NCBI GenBank assembly: GCA_001599815.1
Contig: BCIA01000004.1
Span: forward strand, 5,358,082 to 5,422,081
DNA: 64,000 bases
Source of the DNA: Furcasterigmium furcatum
Lineage: Eukaryota > Ascomycota > Sordariomycetes > Glomerellales > Plectosphaerellaceae
Direction of reading: 5' to 3'
The position numbers and the translations under genes were made by a program. Position 1 is the stretch's first letter. The number at the start of each line of letters is the position of its first letter. The notes below the pieces were generated by a model. That model was given only the letters and a program-made list of their open reading frames with translations. It did not search any database and was not told where the DNA came from. This document shows positions 35,299 through 45,225 of this stretch, in pieces.

Positions 35299-35901
35299 TA
35301 ACCTGTAAAGCTGATGAGGCAATCGGGTTGGTTTCGACGTGATGTCCTACCATGGATGACGAATCGGACTGAGACGGATGCCGCTTAATAATTCAGCTGA
35401 ATGTGACCAAGCATGCACCACATCACGCGTATCCGGCAACAAGTTGCGCCTTGAAGGAAGGTTTCGGTCTTAGAGCCAGATCCAGGCTATTTCATGTCGG
35501 TAGGTAGTTCCAGTTGACTTCTGGGGTGTGGTCTTTGAGGCACCCTGGAAGTGAAGCAAGGGTGGAGTGAATAAAGGGTAAGCGGTACCTTGGAGCGACA
35601 CAGCTCTCGGTTCAGACGGTCATTGCTTGAACTAGGCACCTACTTTCAATCAGCCTGACAGTCATTCTAGAATTCTACAAGTCCAGTAAACACTTTTCTC
35701 GATTTCCTGAGGCAAGTAGAGAGATAACCCCGATTCTCCGGGACTCCCCGTGCAACATCTCGATACAGACAGATCCCAGCTGCTGGCAGTCGGATCCACC
35801 TGGCGACTCACGTCCTCACCCTTCTTGAGACCCCCCCGGCTCAACTCAACTTCACCTCTTCAATATCGCAACTGGGCAAGTCATACAACCGCCACGCGGC
35901 C
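35299..35901. other. Divergent intergenic region
   Basis: Promoter space between the SDR gene and the C2H2 gene. No open frame with a recognisable motif. Confidence 0.45.
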
Positions 35902-37119
35902 ATGATGAACTCTTCTAAGAGCCTAAATAAGCCAAAAGCAACACCGGATAAGCCATCCAATCCTCGACCCCCCGGCCAAAAGTCGTTGGACTCCTTCTTC
36001 CGCCCGCGCTCATCACAACCGACGGTGGCGGCATCACCAACGGTCTCATCACAACCTGCCGGCCCAAAGATTCACACCCCTGTCAAAAACCCACCGAAGA
36101 CTCCGGCACAGACACCGAAAAGCTCACGCATCGCCGTCGTTCTGGCCCCAAGTCCCGGCCTGAGAGAAAGCCAGTACGCCCAATATGACGAGCTCGAGGA
36201 TGACGACGACGCGCCACCCGCCAACCTCATCTCAGATATCTCTCCCCAGTTCCGCCGCCTCGCGGCACAGGCGCAGGCGTCCAAACCGATCAGCCTCAGC
36301 AGACCCAGCGCCGCGTACGACGGGCTGGCGGACGAGCCAGACGAGCTGGCCCAGCCCCGCGCAAAGCTCCAGTCACGGGGGGAGCAGCTCTCGCCGCCGA
36401 AGAAGAAACGGGGCCGGCCGAAGGGCTACAGGCCCAGCCTCATGCTTTCCGCGTCACAAGCAACAGTTGACAAACCATCGAAGGCAAAGGAAGGGGCGAA
36501 GAGGCGAGTCGCAGAGAAGCCCGCGGGATCATACTACGCCGGCCCGAAGAAGCGAGGAAGGCCACCGAAGCCGCCGCCGCCGAAGCCCAGGGAGCTCTAC
36601 GAGTCGCTGAAGCCCATGTTCCAGCGCTTCATCTGCGAATGGGAGCGGTGTCCGGCCGAGTTGCACAATCTGGAGACGCTGGAGAGACATGTCGACGCGG
36701 TTCACGTGAGGAGGCAGGCTGCTGGCGGACAGTTCTTTTGCCGGTGGAAGGGATGCGAGGCTGCTCCGGGAACACCGGTGAGACTTTTCAGGAGTGCGGA
36801 AGAGCTGCAGGAACACGTGGACGAGGTGCACATGTCGTTGCAGCGGTGGCATGCAGGAGACGGGCCACGGATCACGCAACCAGGAGTCATGAAAGGAAAG
36901 GGACGAGATGACGAGGGTGAGCTGCCGGCATATCTCTTCAAGGGAGGGGAGCAGGTCACGCCGTCAATAAAGGGGCAGAAGGAGGAAGATGTTGCGACAT
37001 ATCGCGAGAGGAAGCAGAAGCTGAAGAATCTCCTGGCCCTGAGAGATATGAACGCGCCGAACGAAGACGAAGATTTTGAGATGGGGGATGGGGAGGACGA
37101 AGGGCGTCAGTTTGGATAG
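35902..37119 (+). CDS. C2H2 zinc-finger protein with PIP-box and two AT-hooks
   Basis: A single exon gives 405 aa. Near the N-terminus, QKSLDSFF (residues 26-33) fits the PCNA-interacting PIP-box QxxLxxFF exactly. A disordered Pro/Ser-rich part follows. Two AT-hook cores, KKRGRPKG (168-175) and KKRGRPPK (216-223), predict minor-groove binding. Two atypical C2H2 fingers come next: FICEWERCPAELHNLETLER with C245/C250/H263/H268, and FFCRWKGCEAAPG with C280/C285/H305/H310. The C-terminus is helical and acidic (KQKLKNLLALRDMNAPNEDE). Motifs are seen directly; PCNA binding and a chromatin or replication-linked role are inferred. I recall C2H2/AT-hook fungal proteins of unknown function but none established as PCNA partners. 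Confidence 0.85.
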   Translation: MMNSSKSLNKPKATPDKPSNPRPPGQKSLDSFFRPRSSQPTVAASPTVSSQPAGPKIHTPVKNPPKTPAQTPKSSRIAVVLAPSPGLRESQYAQYDELEDDDDAPPANLISDISPQFRRLAAQAQASKPISLSRPSAAYDGLADEPDELAQPRAKLQSRGEQLSPPKKKRGRPKGYRPSLMLSASQATVDKPSKAKEGAKRRVAEKPAGSYYAGPKKRGRPPKPPPPKPRELYESLKPMFQRFICEWERCPAELHNLETLERHVDAVHVRRQAAGGQFFCRWKGCEAAPGTPVRLFRSAEELQEHVDEVHMSLQRWHAGDGPRITQPGVMKGKGRDDEGELPAYLFKGGEQVTPSIKGQKEEDVATYRERKQKLKNLLALRDMNAPNEDEDFEMGDGEDEGRQFG

Positions 37120-37783
37120 CTTGGCTCTGCAATGAGGTCAATATAATATGCTGCATTTCAGAGTGGTAAACAGGTACCTATACTATTGTCAATCAATCGA
37201 CTTGGAGTTTCTCAGAGAGTGTCTAGTCGCCTGCCAGGGGCTGCGAGTATCCAGCAGAGTGAAGACATCAATAGAGGTCTGGCTACCTCGTAAGAGGACT
37301 GCTGAAATCTGGCCCTTTTCCATCCCTGGGACCCTTCTTCCTTCATATATAGATCCATCCAGTAGTTCCCACATTTCCTGACGTCCGATACCGCTACCAA
37401 CCGCAGTTATTGCCGCTGGCCCTGACAACTCGTCTCCCTAGTCATCATGCGTGGGTCTAAACTGTGGAAATTCATCTTCCCCTATATTGTTTTTAAAACA
37501 CAAACCTTCTGCCCGTGGCTTGTTCTGATAGTCTTTCTGGAGTCCGATGTATATAAACACTTCCGTTTCATCTCCCTAGTCAACTATAGCGTAGTGTAAA
37601 GAAGCAGATCTGATATATGCAACAGATCTACAATTCTATGTACTAACTACCAAATAGTAAGACCTTAATTGCTGGCTCGGAGTACATCAAAGTTAACGGC
37701 GGGCAGCTCCTTCCCGTAGATGTGCTCTCCTAGACCTATGAATCGGCTCGATAGCGGCAGTGAGAAGATTGATAAATCTATCT
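37120..37783. other. Convergent 3' intergenic region, A+T-rich
   Basis: This lies between the C2H2 gene and the sugar transporter gene. It is clearly more A+T-rich than its neighbours (for example 37480-37660), with no coding signal. Confidence 0.5.
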
Positions 37784-39612
37784 TCACAGCCTGGTAATAT
37801 CGATACCAGCAGACTCTTTCTCGGCATTGTTAGCAGCGACAGCGCGCTGAGTGGCAGTCTCTGTCTTCTTGAAATGGCGAGGGGGAATCTTCCTCTCGAA
37901 GAGCTCGTCCAGCTCAGCAGCAGAACGGCTAAGAATGATTAGCAATCGGGATGGAATGGCCTAGTAGACAGTTTGCTTACCCGGCAGTCTCAGGAATCAT
38001 GAACCAGGTTAGAATCGTAAATGGCAGTCCCACGCCGGCATAGAAGAAGCCCGACTTGAGTCCCCAGTTCCACGCGCTCGCGTTGACCATGTGAGGCACC
38101 AGCTGGTTCATACCAATGTTGAGAATGCAGCTGATGCCGGCCGCAGCACCCGAAGTATAGGATCGAAGCCGCTGAGATGAAATCTCGCCAATGAAGCCCC
38201 ATCCCGTCGCTCCGGTCATGGTCAATCCAATATCTACGCGAACCAATGTTTAGCAGGGCACAAGTTGACATATACAGGCAGGGCCGGGACTCACTCCAGA
38301 TGACGGCCATGAAGATGAAGACGTGATTAACGGCGGGAACTCGAGGGACTACACCCAAGATGCCAACGACGAGACTGGCACCCCACATAGCCGTCGTGCC
38401 GGAACAGCTGATCGAGCGTCGTCCAAGACTGTCGGCAAAATAGACGACCAAGAGAGCGGCCGCGAGCTTAATGCCGAGAGTGATACACTTGATCTGGAAG
38501 GGGTCGCCGACGCCGGCTTGCTGGAAGAAGTAGGCGCCAAAGGACGCGAACAGGACCATACCGTTGAATTGCTGGGTGCTGATTGTCCACAGAGCAACGA
38601 GGGTACGGAAACCGTCGATGCCGCGGAATACCGCGAACCAGCTCTCGTGGCCCTGGGATTTGGCGAGGGTTGCCTCATGCTCGCTCAGTAGGACCAATAC
38701 CTCGATCTGCTGATCGACGTTGAAGTCATCGACGCCTCTGTATAGTTGAGAGAGTGATTTCCTGGCCCTTTCAATCTTTCCTCGTGAGACAGCCCAGGCG
38801 GGAGACTCGGGGAGGCACAAGAAGATGATCGCCATAAGTCCGATGTGGAACCACTGCGTGTAGATGGGAACGAGCCAGTTGTGGCTGTCGGTGTTCGAGA
38901 GGGACTCCATGGCGACATAGGCGAAAAGCTGGCCAATGGTCCACCACATGTTGTAGGTCATGAGAAGAATACCACGGACACGAACAGGCGCAACCTCGGC
39001 GACGTAGGTTGGGAGGGTGATCTGGACACAGCCGAGGCCCATGCCAGCAAACAGCTTGGCAACCAGCCAGTGCTCCCAGCGGGTCGAAAGACTTTCTCCG
39101 ATGATACTGGCCGTGAGGATGATCCAGCAGGCGTACATGGCGTTCTTGCGGCCGTAGGGAGCTGCGAGGAAAGGCAGCGAAAATTGGGCAATGACTTGGC
39201 CAACGGGGATGATGCTGCCCCATGCGGCGATAATGACGGAATCAAATGTCGGCTTGCCTTCATCGGTGGTCAAGGTGGCAAACTGCTCAAGGAAGCCTGG
39301 GTTGGCGAGAATGCCCGAGTTCATGCTGGATGTTGAAATAAATGTCAGCAACAAGCGCATGTGTGAAGGGGGTGTAGGAGGCGGCACGCACGCAATCTGA
39401 TAACCGTCTGCTCCGGCAGCAAAGGCGGCGATGGCGGCGTAGAAAGTGCACCACTTGAACTTCTTGAAAGTCTCGAACGGTGTCATGGTCTCGAAGCCGG
39501 TCAGGCCCTGGCCCCTTGTCGCGGCGTCCAAGATGGCATCCTTGGGCCGTGGGACATCGTCGGCTGGAGATTCATGGTGCGCGATCTCGCCGGCCGGCTT
39601 TTGTTGCTCCAT
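37784..39612 (-). CDS. Sugar-porter MFS transporter (cluster gene 1)
   Basis: Four exons (39612-39392, 39325-38295, 38233-37981, 37928-37784) give 549 aa with exact frame closure. This is a sugar-porter MFS protein of the fungal alpha-glucoside/hexose type, expected in the plasma membrane with 12 helices. Signatures in order: FAAGADGYQIA in TM1, APYGRKNAMYACWIILTASI (motif A loop), PTYVAEVAPVRVRGILLMTY, CLPESPAWAVSRGK before the long central loop, LWTISTQQFNGMVLFASFG in TM7, FADSLGRRSISCSG, TGATGWGFIGEISSQRLRSY and the closing WFMIPETAGRSAAELDELFE. It lies next to GH88, DUF2264 and a Zn2Cys6 regulator. The sugar is unknown; by context it may be a uronate-containing oligosaccharide. Confidence 0.92.
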
Positions 39613-40806
39613 GGTTACAAGTGAGGCACTGGGCCAGTGAGGACTTGAAGGAAGGATAAATGTTGGGAGAACGAAAGTTCAGATGTATCGGGACCTGTCC
39701 ATTGAAGAGCGGAGAGATGATGGATGATCTTTCTGGGGGAGGAGGAGGGGCATTCAAATAGTTGAAGCCAGAGCGCGCCGGACGTAGGTACTAGAAGCAG
39801 TACTTTGCAAACCTGGACTGGGCTGGCTATGCCCTCCTGAGTCTCCTGGCCAAGTGAGGTGCTGCCCTGGACAGAGACAGAGACAGACGTGCGGTCCAGT
39901 GCTTGACACTGCCAGAACGGGTGTGGAGTGGGGACCGAGGAAATGGTCATGCGGGGTGGAATGCGGGGGATAGTCCGGGCCACTAGCACTACAGCGACTC
40001 GGAGGTGCCTCGGGTTCCAGGGGGTTGAGTGCACCAAGCCTGTACCCCAACTCTTCCCCAAGCTGTTGGTTGGCTGAGTGGAGAAGAGTTACCGGACCGG
40101 AAGGCATTCGCCCGGATGCTCGTCCGAACTCCAGGACAGGCCCGGACGATTGCTCCCCCGGGCTGTGGCTTTGTTGGCGTTCTTCTCCCAATACCGAACT
40201 ACTAAACGCCAACATGAACGAGCCCGTCACTTGATCATCATCCCAACAAGGAAGGAATAGCCCCGAGAGTTGTGATTCTCAGGTTGTCATGGGACTGCTA
40301 ATCATAACACTAAGGGTTCCGCTTCTGATCAGGGTTTATACCAACTCACATGAGGCGTCGATGGCGAGTCCTATGACGCTTTTACATGGTGACTCGTAAA
40401 GAGGTCCAACATGGCTCCGTAATTCACCAAGTCCTTCCCCATTCGACCACTGATAAAATCTGATATTGGCGGACACAGAAAGGAGGCTATAGAATCGTCT
40501 GTCTCAGATGGACGAAGGAGAGGCAGATGTGGCCTCGCAGTGAGCTCGTCTATTACTATAGTATAAGTTCGGTTTTGTGGTCTCGCAGGAATAACCACAA
40601 CATAATGACGTATCACAAGGCAAAGTGGAGGGAATAGAGTGTGTTCCATTGAGTTCAGCATGGACCACCTATACCTCTGCGCATCCAGCGGCCAGGATTT
40701 CCAGTTTAAGGGGACATGCCATTGATATTCTAGCCAGCAGATCTATCTGTTGCTTTGGTCATGGCACAACGCGTCATACCCAGTCGTACACTGCCCCCCC
40801 TTTCCA
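39613..40806. other. Transporter promoter region / GH88 3' flank
   Basis: No gene seen in this 1.2-kb gap. It holds a GACAGA tandem tract (about 39870-39890), CGG/CCG-rich sequence around 40090-40165, and the paired candidate operator listed separately. Confidence 0.5.
40120..40151. promoter_or_regulatory. Inverted pair of the TCGTCCG motif upstream of the transporter gene
   Basis: TCGTCCG (40120-40126) and CGGACGATT (40143-40151) face each other across 16 bp. The second is the reverse complement of the 9-bp arm in the GH88/DUF2264 promoter. The pair lies about 510-540 bp upstream of the transporter ATG. CGG/CCG triplets are the usual recognition elements of Zn2Cys6 factors, one of which is encoded nearby. 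Confidence 0.55.
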
Positions 40807-42422
40807 TCAGGCTGCACTCAACCCTGGGCCGTATCCCAGCTGGAGGAGGCGGTTTCCAAATTCGATTAAGTAGTAGTCGGCATACACCAGGCCGTGGTAG
40901 CCGCTACGGCTCTTGTGAAGCGCGTTCCAGGTGACCGAAGAATTTCTCAAGATGGCCTGGAAAGGTGCTCCGAGGGACTCGATGTCGACGGCGGAGACAT
41001 CGGCGCCCGGGCTGGACTGGAGCCGGCACTCCTTGTCCGATAGGCACAGGCCCAGCGTGTCTGACACGATCCTCAGAGCGCCCTTCAAGTACCGCTCCGC
41101 ACTGGCGACGAGTCCTCGCTTCATCAAGGCCTGCGCCAAGATGAGCATACCATTGGCGGCAACAACCCCGGCCGAGGCGTCTCGCATGGGATCCTCAGTG
41201 TTCTCGATGGGAGCGTCGAAATCCCAGAGCGGGACGTATCTGCCGGTGCGCGAGGGCCTGGATCCTTTAATGCCCACTCCCTCGCTGCCCTTCGTGAGAA
41301 TCTCGACGCAGCTTGGAGCTTCCTCCATCCTCAAGAGAAAGTACTCGGCAGCGCCTTGGACAGCTTCAAGGAAGACCTCGTTCCCTGTCCACTCGAATGC
41401 TTGAGCGTATCCCAGGATTGCCCAACCCTGGCCACGTGACCATGTTGAGGACGCCTTGTGACCTTGTGCGGTGAAGGTTTCCTTGAGTTCGCCAGTACTG
41501 GGGGCAAAATTGGCTACGTGGAGGGTGCTGTACAGCATGCCGTCGTAGCCCTCCCGTTTGTATCCGGGCTCTGGTCGTAGGTGCGTTTTCAGGAGCGTCG
41601 TGGCGTGGGTCGTGGCGGCGTCCGCCAGATATTTGTAGCCCGTGTGAGCGGCCGCGTAGTAGAGCAAGTCGAGGTTGCACATGGAGTCGATGATGACGAG
41701 AAAGTTCTCCTTCACGCATCCCAACTCGCCGTGTCGCAAGCCCATGAGGCAGTCCCAAGAACGGATGGCTCCGACCCGGGCGTCGAAGCGCGAGTACAGG
41801 CTCGCAGCGGCGGTGCAGATGCTCGACAGGGCTTCTCGATCGTGGAAAAGTTCCCATCGTGGACGCATGTGAGGCAAGATCATAAACCCCAGGTCGTGAG
41901 AGTCGGTTCTGTGAGCTGCAAAATGGAGCGGTTCGGACCACTTCCTCCCAAGCACCTCGAGCTTGTCCCGGACGTGGGAGAGGAGCAGTCGTGTATCCTC
42001 ATGGCGCATGCTCTGGGGATACTTGGTCGCTCTCTCAACCAGCCCCCAGATGCTTCCGGGGAAGAAGCCGCTGGTCCAGAAGTCAACGACTCGGTGTGAG
42101 TATATCCCCTCCTTCTCTCCCGACTGCGGCACGACTTCCGGGTATACATTCGGCGGGTCCTGTAGATGAGAGAGTCGGTCAAGATCAGAGCTGCTGAAGG
42201 AAATTAGGAAATGCATACGTTATTCTGGAGATGTTTCTCTGCCACCGCCAAGATCTTCGCAGTGATATTCTCCGCATACAGTTCGGTCAAGATTGCCGTG
42301 GAGTTTTCGTCTTCCAAAGGCGACAGCAACGTGGACGAAGGACCCCGGACAACGACATGGCTCAGGCTGTCTGTGCCGTTCAAGTCCGTGGTGGTAATCG
42401 GGTCTTCGAGCGTTGGAGCCAT
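40807..42422 (-). CDS. GH88 unsaturated glucuronyl hydrolase-like (cluster gene 2)
   Basis: Two exons (42422-42219, 42159-40807) give 518 aa. GH88 enzymes hydrate and cleave the unsaturated uronic acid left at the non-reducing end of oligosaccharides after polysaccharide lyases act. The (alpha/alpha)6-barrel begins near residue 85. The family signature RTDSHDLGFM supplies Asp157 and VIIDSMCNLDLLYYA supplies Asp226, which align with the two catalytic Asp residues (88 and 149) of bacterial UGL. TWSRGQGWAILGYAQAFEWT and the C-terminal GLVYADYYLIEFGNRLL are also typical. There is no signal peptide (MAPTLEDPITTTDLNG), so action is likely cytosolic. It is transcribed divergently from the DUF2264 gene and in the same direction as the transporter. 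Confidence 0.92.
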
Positions 42423-42821
42423 TGTTTCTGGAGATTTCAGACACTAAAAAAAGGAGGTATGAAGTTATACCACCTAACGAATTCCGTGGGAGCTCTGGCT
42501 GTTAAACTACCCAGGTACGTATGGATCATGGATATTAAAAAGGCCCTTGCCCGACGACTTACACCAATGCCAAGAAGCGGGTTGACGCTAGACCGGTTTT
42601 GTCAGCTTCTCCAACCCCTGGAATCGTCCGGTGTCCGAGTGTTTGCCCATCGGACGATTAATCTGCCGGGACACCATCCACCAGCCTGGCACATTTCCCC
42701 ACGACAGGACTACTACTAGTAAGAAGATGGTGTGGCGGCACGTATCGAAGCTGATTGACATCCCTAGTCACTGCACGCTGTTCCTCTCGTGCCCTCACTA
42801 CCCCTGCAAACAACCTCGATC
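42423..42821. promoter_or_regulatory. Bidirectional promoter between GH88 and DUF2264 genes
   Basis: The two start codons are 399 bp apart and point away from each other, so both genes probably share regulatory DNA. The centre carries a CCG-rich candidate operator with an inverted repeat, detailed in the next entry. Confidence 0.7.
42622..42659. promoter_or_regulatory. Candidate operator: ATCGTCCG-N2-GTCCGA plus inverted arm
   Basis: AATCGTCCG (42622-42630) and CGGACGATT (42651-42659) are perfect 9-bp inverted arms separated by 20 bp. The left arm is part of ATCGTCCG-gt-GTCCGA (42623-42638), a direct CCG-N4-CCG repeat. The same 16-bp pattern recurs upstream of the regulator gene (48644-48659, minus strand). 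Direct or inverted CGG/CCG triplets are the typical Zn2Cys6 target. Binding is inferred. Confidence 0.65.
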
Positions 42822-45137
42822 ATGCCTTCGCTTCAGGGGTTTTCTGACAACTCGTTCGCCTCCCGCGAGGACGTGGTCCGAGCCAGCAAGGCCCTCATCA
42901 CACCTCTTCTTCCGTATTTCTCGCCAGCTTCAGCCCGGGTCCGCATCCCAGAGACCATAGGAACAGGGTTTGACGAGACGGCTGCCCAGCTCGAAGGCCT
43001 CGCCCGGCCCCTATTTGTCGTCGGCGCCCTGCTCCACGCCGGCGAGCCCACTGACGGCCTCTTGCAGCCATGGATCAGGTCCTTGAAGGCGGGAACTGAC
43101 CCGAACCACCCAGAGTACTGGGGCGGCTTCGAGGCCATGGACCAGAGAATGGTAGAGGCGGAGATGGTCTCGTTCGGGCTCCTGGCCGCGCAGCCCAGTG
43201 GTCTGTGGGATCAGCTGGAGGACGAGACCAGAGCCAACGTGAAGGCCTGGCTTCTCGGCCTCATGGGGAAACAGTTCCGCACCAACAACTGGCTCTGGTT
43301 CCGTGTCATGGCAATCATAGCGCTGATCAAGGTCTGCGGCCTTGACAACGAGGACCTCCGCGCGCAGATGAGCCAGGATCTCGAGCTGCTTGATTCCATG
43401 CGCCTGCAGGACGGCTGGTCGAGTGACGGTGTTTGGCCGGACGCGGACGAGGTGCAGGCGACAGAGGCGGCGACGTTTGAGAAGACTGGCAAGGCCAACC
43501 ACAGATTCTGGGCCCGGCAGGCCGACTACTACTCTGGGAGCTTTGCGATTCAGTTCAGCCAGCTGCTCTACGTCAAGTTTGCGGCAGACCTTGATCCAGC
43601 CAGGGCTGAAGTATACCGGCAGCAGGCTAGGGACTTTGGAAGCCAGTTTTGCAAATATTTCGATTCCGCAGGTGAGTTCGGTCCGGGTCACTCACTGGTT
43701 GTTGAAGCATCCGTCGCATGACGCGTTTGATATCTGACAGTTGAAATCCACCCCTTGCAGGCGCTGCGATTCCCTTCGGCAGGTCTTTGGTCTATCGATT
43801 TGCTTGCGCTGGGTTCTTCGCCGCTCTGGCAGTTGCCGAAGTAGATAACCTCCCCGAACCTCTCAGTGCCCCCGGCGCGGTCAAAGGTTACCTCCTCAGA
43901 CACCTGCGGTGGTGGGCAGAGAGATCTGACGGCATTTTCCGTTCGGACGGCACAATCAATCTCGGCTGGGCCTATCCGTGAGTTTTGTGTTTATTTTCAA
44001 CCAACAACTTTTGTTGGGAAAACGGACAGCTCCGGTCTGACCAAACATCACAGAAACATGTTCCTCACCGAGGCGTACAACTCTCCGCAATCGGTCTATT
44101 GGGCCTTGAAGTCGCTCATCGTTGTAGCTCTGGTCGCTGACAAGCCCTTCTGGACCGAGCCCGAAAAGGCATATCCCGAGGACGGCTTTGGGGTGTCCTG
44201 GCTCCCTGCCCCTCGCCAGCTTCTCTGCAACCATCCTCTCGGCAACCATCACTTCATGTTGAACCCCTCACAATATCACACGGGACCACATAGGAACTCG
44301 ACGGCTAAGTATTGCAAGTTTGCCTACTCCTCGGCCTTCACGTTCTCTCTTGCGGTGGGTAACATTGGCTTGGGACAGTTCGTTCCCGATAACGCCCTTC
44401 TGCTCAGCCGGGACGGGACGGAGACTTGGGCTACCAAGAGAATCTGCACAGATTCAAAACTCGGAAAAGCTTCTGTCATCGGGGAATCCGCCGCGGAAGA
44501 GACGCTCACCGTCGTTTCGGCGCAATGGTTCCCCTGGGCCGATCGTCAAGTCTCGGTCACGAGCACCCTGGTGCCCCCATCCAATCGATGGCCAGATTGG
44601 CACGTTCGAGTGCATCGGATTACGATCCTTGGAGATGGCATCAGGTCCTTAGAGCTCGCAGAAGGAGGATTCGCGATCAATGGCCATCGGAGATCAGACA
44701 ATCGGGTAATTCCCACCGTTTCGAAGGATGCTTTCCCCCTAGATGCGAAGTTGGGAGAAGCAGAAGGGGTACTACAAGACGACGGCCGCGTCGCCGTTTT
44801 CTCGGTGGCTGGAGTATCGGGAATCTCGACCGACAGGCCAACACATGAAAAGGCATCAACTTCGGTCTCGGCCATCATGCCGGATCCCAACACCAACCTG
44901 GCTGCGTGCCGCACGCTTGCCCCTGTTGTCCAGCACTCTTTTTCGGACTTGACATCCAAGAAGGAAGTCGTCCTGGTTACGAAAGTGTTCGCTATCTCAA
45001 GCGAGGCCAATGGTCGTGGACAGCTCTCAGGCAAAACACCTTTGCAGAGATGGCAAGACCAGCCCAGGGTCGGGATTATCAGCGCCTCGGGTGGCGCGTA
45101 TGAGCAGGAGGGTGACCATATTCAGCTTGTTGCATAG
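42822..45137 (+). CDS. DUF2264 protein, putative glycoside hydrolase (cluster gene 3)
   Basis: Three exons (42822-43671, 43761-43977, 44054-45137) give 716 aa. The N-terminal 400 residues resemble the DUF2264 family, an (alpha/alpha)-toroid: GFDETAAQLEGLARPLFVVG, YWGGFEAMDQRMVEAEMVSF, FRTNNWLWFRVMAIIALIKV, DGWSSDGVWPDADEV, RQADYYSGSFAIQFSQLLYV and GRSLVYRFACAGFFAALAVA. The C-terminal 300 residues look beta-rich. From memory, DUF2264 overlaps CAZy family GH154, whose founder is a bacterial beta-glucuronidase; I could not check this. No signal peptide is visible. It is divergent from GH88 and convergent with the regulator gene (89 bp between stops). A role in removing a uronic acid from an imported oligosaccharide is inferred from context. 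Confidence 0.88.
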
Positions 45138-45225
45138 TTTCATCGTCGGGAGACCGATCCCAGGTCGATGGAAAAATTTAATTGTTTTCACACAATGACT
45201 TGACGCTCTCTGATCCGCTCTCTGA

